Positions 19,035-27,515 of a stretch of 35,773 nt of DNA are shown here, piece after piece (position 1 is the stretch's first letter; the number at the start of each line of letters is the position of its first letter). The notes below the pieces were generated by a model that saw nothing but the letters and a program-made list of their open reading frames with translations, ran no database searches and had not been told where the DNA came from. Origin of the DNA: Helicobacter cetorum (GTDB taxonomy: Bacteria; Campylobacterota; Campylobacteria; Campylobacterales; UBA6016); NCBI GenBank assembly GCA_022729705.1, contig DZAX01000021.1, forward strand, positions 1 through 35,773. Direction: 5' to 3'. Position numbers and translations under genes: made by a program.

Positions 19035-21149
19035 TCATATATACCAATCTTCCAAAAACTTCTCATTTACTTCCAGTTGCAATGAACCATAAAGCGGGGC
19101 TTTTTCTATCACTTTACCGCTTTTTTGTATCTCAAACGAAGCCTCAAGCAGCTTGTCACATCCGCATTCAAGACATGATTTTGGCAAAGATAGCTCAAAC
19201 ACCTCGCCTACGCTTGACTGCGTATATCCGCCAATACCCGCTTCCACGCAATCCATTTTATATTTTTTTGATGAAAAAGGAACTTTTATTTTTATCGCCT
19301 TTGAGCTCACAAGTTCTACGCACAAATCATATCCGCTATCAATCAACTCCGCAAATTTTCCGCTAATTGCAAAATATATGTTCTCCTCATCAAACCCCCA
19401 ATACAACTTTTCAAAATGAAATCCACTAGAGTCCATAGCTGAAAACTCAGTGTCAAGGTCAACGCTTCCAGCGCCAAGCCACTCATAAAAATCCGTCATT
19501 TTGCCGTCAATTATAGGAGCTATGTAATTTTTTGGCTTTTGTTTTACTTTTGGAGCTTTTGTTTTGTTGATAGACTCAAAAAGTCTAGCCGGTGGCGCTT
19601 TGCCTATAATTCTAAAAACATTTAGAAGATGTTTTCGAAACAATTCGTCAAATTCGTTTGCCTGTGGGGTATAGTGATCGTCTCCATACCACCAAAACCA
19701 ATCCGAACCCTCAGCCACCATAAGCTCTTTTTGCGCGACTTTTAACGAAGCGGCGTCTAGCGCCCCTTTTACCTCGTCAAAAGCGATTTTTGTTTCTGAC
19801 AAAAGCTCCCACGCCCTGTTTTTTTCCTCATGCCCCATCCATGTCGAAAATGTGCCGTATATCCAGCTTCCCGGTTTTATAGTCTCAATCCGTGAAGATT
19901 CGATATGTTTTGCGGCAAACACTTCGCTAAATGTAAGCGTCTCGCACCAATCTAGCTTTTCAAGCTCCATATAAAGCGTCTCAAAAAAATCTTTTGCGTT
20001 ATGCTCATAATACTCCCAAGCGTTTTCACCGTCAAGAATAATAGGCACAACCGCTTCAAAACCGATAGAGTGATAAAGCTCTTTTAGTCTGCCTATAAAA
20101 TCAGCCACGGACTCTTTTGCGTCTTTGCCTGAATATGTGAAGCCCACAAGGTCACTAATAGCCTTATCACGAAATAAAACGCCGATAGTATTCTCTTTTC
20201 CAACCGTATATCTTTTATAAATATCAAATCTATATCTAGACTCCAAGCTCTTAAAAAGCACGTCTTCATCGGCGCCAACATACTTAACGCCGGCTTTTGA
20301 TAGTAGCTCCAACACCTCTTTGCTCACAGAACCCTCTGAGGGCCAAAAAGTGTTTGGTTTTTTGCCAAAAGTCTCCTCATATTTCGCAATAGACATCTCC
20401 ACATGCACAAGAGCGTCGGAGCGAAAATTTGCAAATATCTTTGGTGTTTGGGCGTTTCTATCCGCCTCTTTTGCGGCGTTTTTGTCTAGTAAAAGCGGAA
20501 GTATCGGGTGATAAAACGGTGTAGTAGCGACTTCTATTTTGCCCTCGTCTTGAAGCTTTTTGTAAAACGGTATTATCTTCCCGAGAAATGCAAAAAGCTC
20601 GGCAAACAGCTCAGCTTTATCAAACTCTGAAAAGTTTTGGGCTTTTTTGATTAGATTTTGAACGATTGTAGAGTTTTCCCTTAGCGCATTAGAACACCAA
20701 GAGAGTAAAAACAAAACCTCTAAATCCAAAATTTCATCAGAGCCGATAGAGTCCGCAAAGCTCTGCGTATCTTTGTACGACGTCTTTTTGGCGTGCAACT
20801 GTCTATATCTTGCAAGCGGATGTATCATTGTTTTTAGATTGGCAAAAAAAAGCGTCTCACAAAGAGAGAGCTTCTCTTTTGGCGTCAAAAGAGAGACCTC
20901 TTTTTTGACGCTAGATAAAAAACTATCGTTTATAAACCCTTTTTCATACTCTTCAAGCTGTTCTATTAGCGAGGGAACAAGATTAAAGGTCGCCTTTATG
21001 CTCTTAAACTTGGACAGATAGTAAGGCAACTCATAGTAGTCCTTAATGGCGTGCAAAAAAACCCACGGCATTTTGTACTCATTTTGCATATCGTCTTTGT
21101 AATAAGGCTGGTGCATATGCCACAAAAATGCTAAGCGAATTTTTTTCAT
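19035..21149 (-). CDS. GH57 alpha-amylase/amylopullulanase-like enzyme
   Basis: A 704-residue family 57 glycoside hydrolase of the amylopullulanase-like branch. HMHQPYY is at 11-17, Glu272 is in FWPSEGSVS and Asp373 in ILDGENAWEYY, the two predicted catalytic acids. The last 150 residues form a beta-rich, carbohydrate-binding-like domain. It probably debranches or hydrolyses stored alpha-glucan in the cytoplasm; no signal peptide is seen. I start at ATG 21147-21149 rather than seven codons earlier: AGAGG lies just upstream, and the first residues then match the family (MKKIRLAFLWHMHQP). It follows the nucleotidyltransferase fusion by two bases. Confidence 0.85.
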   Translation of the reverse strand: MKKIRLAFLWHMHQPYYKDDMQNEYKMPWVFLHAIKDYYELPYYLSKFKSIKATFNLVPSLIEQLEEYEKGFINDSFLSSVKKEVSLLTPKEKLSLCETLFFANLKTMIHPLARYRQLHAKKTSYKDTQSFADSIGSDEILDLEVLFLLSWCSNALRENSTIVQNLIKKAQNFSEFDKAELFAELFAFLGKIIPFYKKLQDEGKIEVATTPFYHPILPLLLDKNAAKEADRNAQTPKIFANFRSDALVHVEMSIAKYEETFGKKPNTFWPSEGSVSKEVLELLSKAGVKYVGADEDVLFKSLESRYRFDIYKRYTVGKENTIGVLFRDKAISDLVGFTYSGKDAKESVADFIGRLKELYHSIGFEAVVPIILDGENAWEYYEHNAKDFFETLYMELEKLDWCETLTFSEVFAAKHIESSRIETIKPGSWIYGTFSTWMGHEEKNRAWELLSETKIAFDEVKGALDAASLKVAQKELMVAEGSDWFWWYGDDHYTPQANEFDELFRKHLLNVFRIIGKAPPARLFESINKTKAPKVKQKPKNYIAPIIDGKMTDFYEWLGAGSVDLDTEFSAMDSSGFHFEKLYWGFDEENIYFAISGKFAELIDSGYDLCVELVSSKAIKIKVPFSSKKYKMDCVEAGIGGYTQSSVGEVFELSLPKSCLECGCDKLLEASFEIQKSGKVIEKAPLYGSLQLEVNEKFLEDWYI

Positions 21150-21151
21150 AG

Positions 21152-23653
21152 TTACGCCTCTTTCGACCATTCTATAATCTTACCTGCAAACTCGTTGAAT
21201 ATAGCTTCTCCATCGCTAGCCTCTGCGGCTTGAACGTAGATATTTAGATGATCTGAATGTTGATCTGGAAGCATTAAAATCCAATCATTTTTCTTTATCA
21301 TAATCTTGACGCCATCCACAAAAGACGCCTCTTTACCCACAGACGCTTCCATAAACTTACGCATCATTTTACCTTTAAGATTTGAGGCGCACGGCACTTT
21401 TTCGTAGTGAAAATAAAAAGATGTTAGTGAATCTTTAATCTCTTGAAGCGATTTGTTAGAGCCTGAGAGCATCTCAAGAATTTTGATACTCGCAAAAATA
21501 GCGTCGTTGCTATACGCAAACTCACCAAACGCAAAATTACCGCTTAGGTTTGCTATAAGGTCATACTCTTTGAGTTTATTCGCCTTTGCGCCACTTAGCT
21601 TGCCTCTTTCGATAGTTAGATTTTCAAATTCATTATCCAAAAAGTCTGGAGCACTTACAGGAAGGTAAACTTTTGATTTTTGATTTTTTGAGTTCATATC
21701 AAATAGTTTCAGCACCGTCAAAAGTTGCATTCGCGAGTCAAGAAGCTCTCCCGCGTCGGTAATCATCTCCAGCTTCTGACCGTTAGGGTATATGATATAC
21801 GCCATATTCATGCCAAGGTGTTTTACTATTTTTGACAAATCCTCTCTAGCTTTTTCTATTAGAGCCGGAAGTCTATTTAATTTTTTATCGTCTGCGTATG
21901 CGTTTAGTATGATATTGTCCACATTTAGAGAGGTCAAAATCTCAGGATATATATCAGAGGTTGAACCAAATAGTAAGTCAAGTGCTACTTTTGGTTTTTT
22001 GACTTTTATCGCGTCCGTGTTAAGCGCTTTTAACACCGCTTTTTTATATTTTTCTTTTAGGTTTGCTTTTTCACTTACCTGACCTATTTCGTCAAAGTTT
22101 ACCCGTCTAAAACTCTCTCTAAAAAACACTCTTTCGCAACTTTTTTCCGTATCGGTGTCTATATGCAGACCTTCGTGCGTAAAAAACAAAATCTCAGTAT
22201 TTTGCTGATTTACAACAGATTGCCTAAAGTGTACGCCCGCCACTACGTCTTTTGCCTCTTTTATGCCAAATCTTGCTATGTTTGACGGGGTAATATGTAT
22301 ATCCACAACATTAACGCCGGAAGAGAGTAGTCCTGAGAAAAACGCCCTTTTTAGCATTTGTGAAGATTTGTGATAGTCTCTTGAAAGATACACTTTACTT
22401 CCAACTGGAAGTAAAGAGCCAAACGACTCCGCAAGCTTAATAGCCATTTCACATGAGAGTTCTACGTTTGTTCTGCCGCTTACTACGCCGCCCTCGAAAA
22501 TTGAGTTTTTGTATTTGTTGCCCCAAACTATGTTGTTGCTTACAATACTAGCGGATTCTACTATTTTATCAGGCCATACCGTCACGTCGTTTTCAAACGA
22601 TACAGAATCGCCTATCTCGCACCCCTCGGCAAGTATAAGCCCTTTTGTTACTTTCACTTTTTTACCTATTTTGTTTTTTGAGCAGATAACGCTATTGTGA
22701 ACTCCGCATTTCTCGCCAATTTCTATCTCATCCCATATAGCGCTATCTTCCAAAACGCTGTTTTTACCGACTATAGTTTTATCGCCCACAACGCAATTGT
22801 CTAGCTTTACGCCATCCTCGATAACGCTGTTTTTACCGACTACAACTATCCCCTCTATCGAAGCCGACTCAGATACTTTGGCTCCCTCTTCAATATAAAG
22901 CGTACCGGTATTTCGCTCTATTTTTTCACCTCTAATACTAAGAGCGACTTTGCCGCTTAGCAGGTCTTTTTGGACTTCTCTATAGCTCTCAGGATTGCCG
23001 ACGTCTCTCCAATAACCCCTAACAGAGCACGCCCAAAGAGTAACTCCCGCTTTCATCAAAGATGGAAACAAATCTTTTCCAAAGTCATAGTTGGTGCTTT
23101 CCGGAATATGCTCTAAAATGCTCGGGTGCAAAATATATATACCCGTGTTTATCGTGTCAGAAAACACCTCACCCCAGCTCGGCTTCTCCAAAAATCTCTG
23201 TATTTTACCCTCAGGCGACGATATAACTACGCCAAACTGCAACGGATCGGCAACAGGGGTTAAAGTGATGGTAAGAAGTGACTCTTTTTTCTTATGGAAC
23301 GCTATAATCTCGTTTAAATCAAAGTCAGTCACAAGGTCGCCGCTTACGACGATAAACTCTTCGTCCAAAAATTTTTCAGCGCACTTAACCGCTCCTGCTG
23401 TGCCGTAATCATTATCGGGAAGCATATACTCTATATTTACGCCAAACTCACTTCCGTCTTTAAAGTAATCTTTGATAACTTCTGGTTTAAAGTATAATAA
23501 GATAACAATATCTTTAATTCCAGCGTCTCTCACTTTTTCAATGATGTGTTGCATCATTGGTCTATTTAAAATTGGGAGCATCGGCTTTGGTACAGAGTGT
23601 GTAAGTGGTTGTATCCTCGTTCCAAATCCGCCCGCCATTACTACCGCTTTCAT
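21152..23653 (-). CDS. Sugar-phosphate nucleotidyltransferase fused to a degenerate phosphohexomutase domain
   Basis: An 833-residue three-part protein. Residues 1-235 are a nucleotidyltransferase (MAGGFGTRIQPLT, KPMLPI, SGDLVTDFD). Residues about 250-380 are a left-handed beta-helix of hexapeptide repeats. Residues about 385-833 are a phosphoglucomutase/phosphomannomutase-like domain. This last part lacks the TASHNP phosphoserine loop (AGVHFRQS at 472-479 instead), the DGDGDR metal loop (YPNGQK near 622-627) and the C-terminal RPSGTEP loop (LPDQHSD). Similar fusions in cyanobacteria and other phyla are annotated as mannose-1-phosphate guanylyltransferases. The nucleotide and sugar cannot be read here; the locus suggests glucose 1-phosphate. 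A promoter precedes it. Confidence 0.82.
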   Translation of the reverse strand: MKAVVMAGGFGTRIQPLTHSVPKPMLPILNRPMMQHIIEKVRDAGIKDIVILLYFKPEVIKDYFKDGSEFGVNIEYMLPDNDYGTAGAVKCAEKFLDEEFIVVSGDLVTDFDLNEIIAFHKKKESLLTITLTPVADPLQFGVVISSPEGKIQRFLEKPSWGEVFSDTINTGIYILHPSILEHIPESTNYDFGKDLFPSLMKAGVTLWACSVRGYWRDVGNPESYREVQKDLLSGKVALSIRGEKIERNTGTLYIEEGAKVSESASIEGIVVVGKNSVIEDGVKLDNCVVGDKTIVGKNSVLEDSAIWDEIEIGEKCGVHNSVICSKNKIGKKVKVTKGLILAEGCEIGDSVSFENDVTVWPDKIVESASIVSNNIVWGNKYKNSIFEGGVVSGRTNVELSCEMAIKLAESFGSLLPVGSKVYLSRDYHKSSQMLKRAFFSGLLSSGVNVVDIHITPSNIARFGIKEAKDVVAGVHFRQSVVNQQNTEILFFTHEGLHIDTDTEKSCERVFFRESFRRVNFDEIGQVSEKANLKEKYKKAVLKALNTDAIKVKKPKVALDLLFGSTSDIYPEILTSLNVDNIILNAYADDKKLNRLPALIEKAREDLSKIVKHLGMNMAYIIYPNGQKLEMITDAGELLDSRMQLLTVLKLFDMNSKNQKSKVYLPVSAPDFLDNEFENLTIERGKLSGAKANKLKEYDLIANLSGNFAFGEFAYSNDAIFASIKILEMLSGSNKSLQEIKDSLTSFYFHYEKVPCASNLKGKMMRKFMEASVGKEASFVDGVKIMIKKNDWILMLPDQHSDHLNIYVQAAEASDGEAIFNEFAGKIIEWSKEA

Positions 23654-23679
23654 TAATCCCCTTTGTGTTTCATTTGTAC

Positions 23680-23709
23680 TTTATAGTGGCACTTTTTAAC
23701 TGAATTCAA
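23680..23709 (-). promoter_or_regulatory. Candidate sigma-70 promoter for the nucleotidyltransferase-GH57 pair
   Basis: On the minus strand, TTGAAT (23704-23709) is followed after 18 bases by TATAAA (23680-23685), with a purine-rich AAAGGGG ribosome-binding site before the ATG. It is the best-formed promoter in the window and splits this pair from the gap-to-second-pyruvate-kinase run. Confidence 0.6.
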
Positions 23710-23757
23710 CATTAAAAACACAATAAAAACAGAGCTTTCACAACACTTTTATAATTA

Positions 23758-25563
23758 TTATACGTTCCAAATATCACAACGCCCGAGAAGTAGCCTATTT
23801 TTCTTAAACATGGTGTGCATTCGCTCTAAAATAAACTCTAATTTTTTTATAGTATTAAGCGCAAAAGCACCTTTATTTAACATTACACAATCAGCTCTTT
23901 GGGCAAAAGCGGCATCCGTTATTTCAGCGCGACTTGGCAGATTGTTTTTCATCTGATTTTCAAGCACCTGTGTTGCAAATATGACGGGCGTATGTGCCGC
24001 CTCGCAAAGATCTAGTATCTCCTCTTGCAAAAACGACATATTTTCAAACTCTACTTCAATAGCAAGATCGCCGCGAGCCAACATAATCGCACTAAATTTG
24101 TGAAACATCAACGCCTCTAAGATAAAGGGTAGATTTTTAACCGCCGTTTTTGTCTCAATCTTTGCCACAATCGCCAAATGTTCTTTATTTTTGGCTTTCA
24201 AAAGCTCCCTTAAGGTCTCTATATCGTTTGCGTTTTGAGCAAAAGAGACGCCTATAATATCTGCAAACTGCACCACTGAGTCTAAATTCTTTATATCCTC
24301 TTCGGTAATCGCATTTACCGATATTTGGCTATCTGGAAAATTAACCCCTTTTTCCTCTTTTAGCGTCTCTCCGCCGGCTTTTACATTGATAACTTGACAA
24401 AGCAGTCCGCTTTCTCTCTTCTCTGTGACCGTGAGAGCAATTTTGCCGTCGTCTATATAGACTTTGTCGCCGACTTTAGCGTCTTTTACAAACTCTTTTT
24501 GCGTGCAATATATTGCGGCCGGCTCTATCGTCTCACCCATTTCATCCGCTATTCTTTCATGCCCCTCCATCTCCTCAAGCGACAAAAATAGCATATCCTC
24601 ATCGTGAAGTCTGATGGTTTGAGTAACGTCCGGCAAATTTAGTATTTTGCTTGAAATGATATTTTTTTTACTATCTATGCAAATTAGCGTATCTTCGTCC
24701 ACCTTTGTCTTTTTGCTAAGTTCGCAGACAATAAACCCTTTTTCGATAGATATTACGTTAAGCGTTCTGTGTTTATCATCAGCCGTGGCAATCAAAAGCT
24801 CTTTTGCTTTTTTTGCTTTTTTGTAAAACTCTTCATCGACCTCAAATCTATACGCATCAATCGGAACCTTAACAAAACTCTCTTCATCAGTTTGTCTCGC
24901 TAAGTAAACCTTGCTTTGCGGCTCAAGCTTTAGTGCAGCTTTTACTTTTTTAATTTGTCCGGTTCTTATTTTTGGTCCCGCCAAATCGACATATATTTTT
25001 AATTTGTTTTGCGGGTGGAGATTTTGGTTGAGGGAGGCTATTTTGTTTGCCATTATCTCCCATTCAACGGCGCTGTCATGAGCCGTATTAATACGAAACA
25101 CTCCAACTCCGGCGTTTGCAAACTCCTCTATCATTGATGTATCAAGCGCCGCCTCAGATGGAAGAGTCAACATTATTTTTGTAGTAGAACGTTTTTTTAG
25201 TTTTGGCTCGCCGCCAAATATCGCCGCGCGAATCGCCGCTATCTCCTCGGCTTCGTCTATCAAAAGAGCACCGTCGCTAACGGCTTCATAAGAAACATTT
25301 TGACACTTTGATAAAATCTCTATTATCAAATCAAGAGAATTAAGTATGTGCGCCTGAGAGCGCCCCAAAGAAGAGAGCCCCATCTTAGTGAGCTCTTCTT
25401 GCAAGGAGGTGTTGTCTTTTTGTCTCAATCTTAGATATTGACGCATATTTGTAAGGCTTTTTTGATTTACACACCCTTCATTTTGAGGCTCTATATCCGC
25501 CGTAAAATCTCTAAGCTCTCGAACCTCTTCTAGTATATTGAACGCATTTTTTGACGTTGGCAA
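23758..25563 (-). CDS. Second, non-canonical pyruvate kinase-like protein
   Basis: A 601-residue pyruvate-kinase-fold protein. A helical extension of about 120 residues (with LRLRQKDN and GLSSLGRSQAHIL) precedes the barrel, and the usual C-terminal regulatory domain is missing. Retained elements are FRINTAH, VDLAGPKIRTG, AKIETKTAVKNL and MLARGDLAIEVE; the canonical TATQMLES and MLSxET segments have become FATQVLEN and MLNKGAFAL. Similar long, N-extended proteins occur in other proteobacteria and are annotated as pyruvate kinase; whether they make pyruvate is uncertain. It starts at TTG with AAGAGGA upstream, 12 bases after the acetyl-CoA synthetase gene. It may be a regulator or a variant enzyme working beside the normal enzyme at 32291. 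Confidence 0.8.
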   Translation of the reverse strand: MPTSKNAFNILEEVRELRDFTADIEPQNEGCVNQKSLTNMRQYLRLRQKDNTSLQEELTKMGLSSLGRSQAHILNSLDLIIEILSKCQNVSYEAVSDGALLIDEAEEIAAIRAAIFGGEPKLKKRSTTKIMLTLPSEAALDTSMIEEFANAGVGVFRINTAHDSAVEWEIMANKIASLNQNLHPQNKLKIYVDLAGPKIRTGQIKKVKAALKLEPQSKVYLARQTDEESFVKVPIDAYRFEVDEEFYKKAKKAKELLIATADDKHRTLNVISIEKGFIVCELSKKTKVDEDTLICIDSKKNIISSKILNLPDVTQTIRLHDEDMLFLSLEEMEGHERIADEMGETIEPAAIYCTQKEFVKDAKVGDKVYIDDGKIALTVTEKRESGLLCQVINVKAGGETLKEEKGVNFPDSQISVNAITEEDIKNLDSVVQFADIIGVSFAQNANDIETLRELLKAKNKEHLAIVAKIETKTAVKNLPFILEALMFHKFSAIMLARGDLAIEVEFENMSFLQEEILDLCEAAHTPVIFATQVLENQMKNNLPSRAEITDAAFAQRADCVMLNKGAFALNTIKKLEFILERMHTMFKKNRLLLGRCDIWNV

Positions 25564-25575
25564 CCTGTTGTCCTC

Positions 25576-27504
25576 TTAAAGAAATGATGTAGCCGATTGC
25601 AATGTTTTAAAAAACAGTCTCTGTCTAGCCCTAAGGTATGATTTTGCCTCGTCCATCTCGTGACCGCCCAGAAGAATTGGGTATATCTTTTTACCCCAGT
25701 TTCTTTCGCATAGTTTTGCGATATTAAGCGCGTCGGTCATATATTGCGGCGTAATAAGTAGGTATATAAGGTCTACACCCTCAAATTTTGTCACAACCTC
25801 AAGCGTTTTTTCATATCTATCGGCCATGGCGTCGCCGATAATATCCACAGGATTATTTCTTGACCAGTTTGATGGCAATATATCGTCAAGCGCTTTTAGC
25901 TCTTCGTCGTTTAGGGCGTATAGTTTTCTGCCGTGGTCTACGATGTAATCAGTTAGTATTGTAGCCGGACCGCCCGCATTTGTAACGACAAGAATATTGT
26001 TTACTTCGTTTAGAGGGTTTAATAAAAGAGCCTCTATATTATCCTCTATCTTTGCGCCGACAGACTCTATAAGTCCCTTAAACATATCGTAGTTGCCGCT
26101 TAGGTTGCCTGTGTGCGAAAAAGCCGCTTTTTTACTCTCAGCCGATTTTCCCGTTTTAAAGATATACACTTTTTTCTTACTATTTCTAAGCGCTTTTAAA
26201 AACTCTTTACCGTTTTGAATACCCTCGGCGTAGATGGAGATGTATTTGCACGCCTCTTCTTCGTTTAGCATATTGACCATTTCGGCAAAATCAAGGTCAA
26301 CCATATTTCCGCAAGAAACAAGATGCGAAAAGCCGACTCCCGCATCGTATGCTTTGTCCATCAATGCAGACAGCACGGCGCCCGATTGAGATAGCAACGC
26401 CAACTCCCCGCTTTTTAATCCGCCTATTCCAAATGTTAGGTTTAGGTTTTTTGAACCCTCCATGTAACCAAGACAATTTGGTCCTATCGCGCTAAAATTG
26501 TGCTCTTTTGCAAGCTGCGCAATAATCTCTTCCGAATCGTAATCACCAACCTCTTTAAAGCCGGCTGAGATAATAATAAGGTTTTTGATATTTTTTTTGA
26601 TTAGCTCTTTTGTGATGTCTACAACAAATTTTGAAGGTATCGTGATAACAGCCGTGTCAATATCGCCCTCTATCTCCGCAACACTTGCAAAAAGCGGCTT
26701 ACCAAACAGTTCTCCGCCTTTTGAGTTCACAAAAAGCATATCACCGCCATAACTCAGGGAGTTTTTGGCTATAGCGTAACCAACTTTTGTAGGGTCTGAG
26801 GATGCGCCGATAAGAGCCACTCTATCGTTTTTAAAGAAGTTTGGTCTATTTTGTCTAAGTTTTTTTTCTTCTTTTGGCTCGCCTCTTTTTATTCTTGCGT
26901 CTACTATTTTTAAACCATCGTTTGTGATAAGCGCCGGATTAAAGTCAAGCTCTATAATATCAGGATTTGCTTTTGCAAAGTTTTGGATAGAGCGGACAAA
27001 ATCTACCGCCATATCTATACCGTATTCAAAGCCTCTAAAACCGTCAAACACTTTTGATATTTTGGTAAGCCTAATAGCTCTTTTTATCTCTTCGTCATCT
27101 GCGTAAATATCGATAAAACAAACGTCTTTGTACATCTCAAGAAAAACGCCGCCTTTACCAAATACTATGGTTTTGCCAAAAATATCATCGTCCACAAGTC
27201 CTGCGTACACCTCAAGCCCACTTAACATCTCAACCACGATAAATTTATCGCTATCATCAAGCGTAACGCCTTTTGCGGCTATATTTGCGATTATCTCGTC
27301 TTTGGCTTTTAATAGAGCTTCGTTGGAACTGATATTTAGCTTAACAGCTCCAAATTCGCTTTTATGAACCACTTTTTCAGACTCTATCTTTATAACGACA
27401 GGAAAAAAATCTACGCTTGGAGTCTCGTTTAACCCAAAAGAGGCAAACTTTGGGGTAGGCATATCGTAGCTTGTAAGCATTGAGTATATTTGCGATTCAG
27501 TCAT
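25576..27504 (-). CDS. Acetyl/acyl-CoA synthetase, ADP (NDP)-forming, beta-alpha domain order
   Basis: A 642-residue member of the NDP-forming acyl-CoA synthetase superfamily, which converts acyl-CoA, ADP and phosphate to acid, CoA and ATP. The ATP-grasp part comes first (about 1-215, HKSEFGAV at 47-54, VFGKGGVFLE). Then come the CoA-binding Rossmann domain (VALIGASSDPTKVGYA near 229) and the ligase domains with phospho-accepting His464 in AFSHTGNLSG. I chose the ATG at 27502-27504, with AAGGAAG upstream, over an earlier ATG inside the preceding gene. Lying in a glycolytic run, it could produce acetate and ATP from pyruvate-derived acetyl-CoA, as in fermenting archaea. Confidence 0.88.
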   Translation of the reverse strand: MTESQIYSMLTSYDMPTPKFASFGLNETPSVDFFPVVIKIESEKVVHKSEFGAVKLNISSNEALLKAKDEIIANIAAKGVTLDDSDKFIVVEMLSGLEVYAGLVDDDIFGKTIVFGKGGVFLEMYKDVCFIDIYADDEEIKRAIRLTKISKVFDGFRGFEYGIDMAVDFVRSIQNFAKANPDIIELDFNPALITNDGLKIVDARIKRGEPKEEKKLRQNRPNFFKNDRVALIGASSDPTKVGYAIAKNSLSYGGDMLFVNSKGGELFGKPLFASVAEIEGDIDTAVITIPSKFVVDITKELIKKNIKNLIIISAGFKEVGDYDSEEIIAQLAKEHNFSAIGPNCLGYMEGSKNLNLTFGIGGLKSGELALLSQSGAVLSALMDKAYDAGVGFSHLVSCGNMVDLDFAEMVNMLNEEEACKYISIYAEGIQNGKEFLKALRNSKKKVYIFKTGKSAESKKAAFSHTGNLSGNYDMFKGLIESVGAKIEDNIEALLLNPLNEVNNILVVTNAGGPATILTDYIVDHGRKLYALNDEELKALDDILPSNWSRNNPVDIIGDAMADRYEKTLEVVTKFEGVDLIYLLITPQYMTDALNIAKLCERNWGKKIYPILLGGHEMDEAKSYLRARQRLFFKTLQSATSFL

Positions 27505-27515
27505 TATATCTTCCT

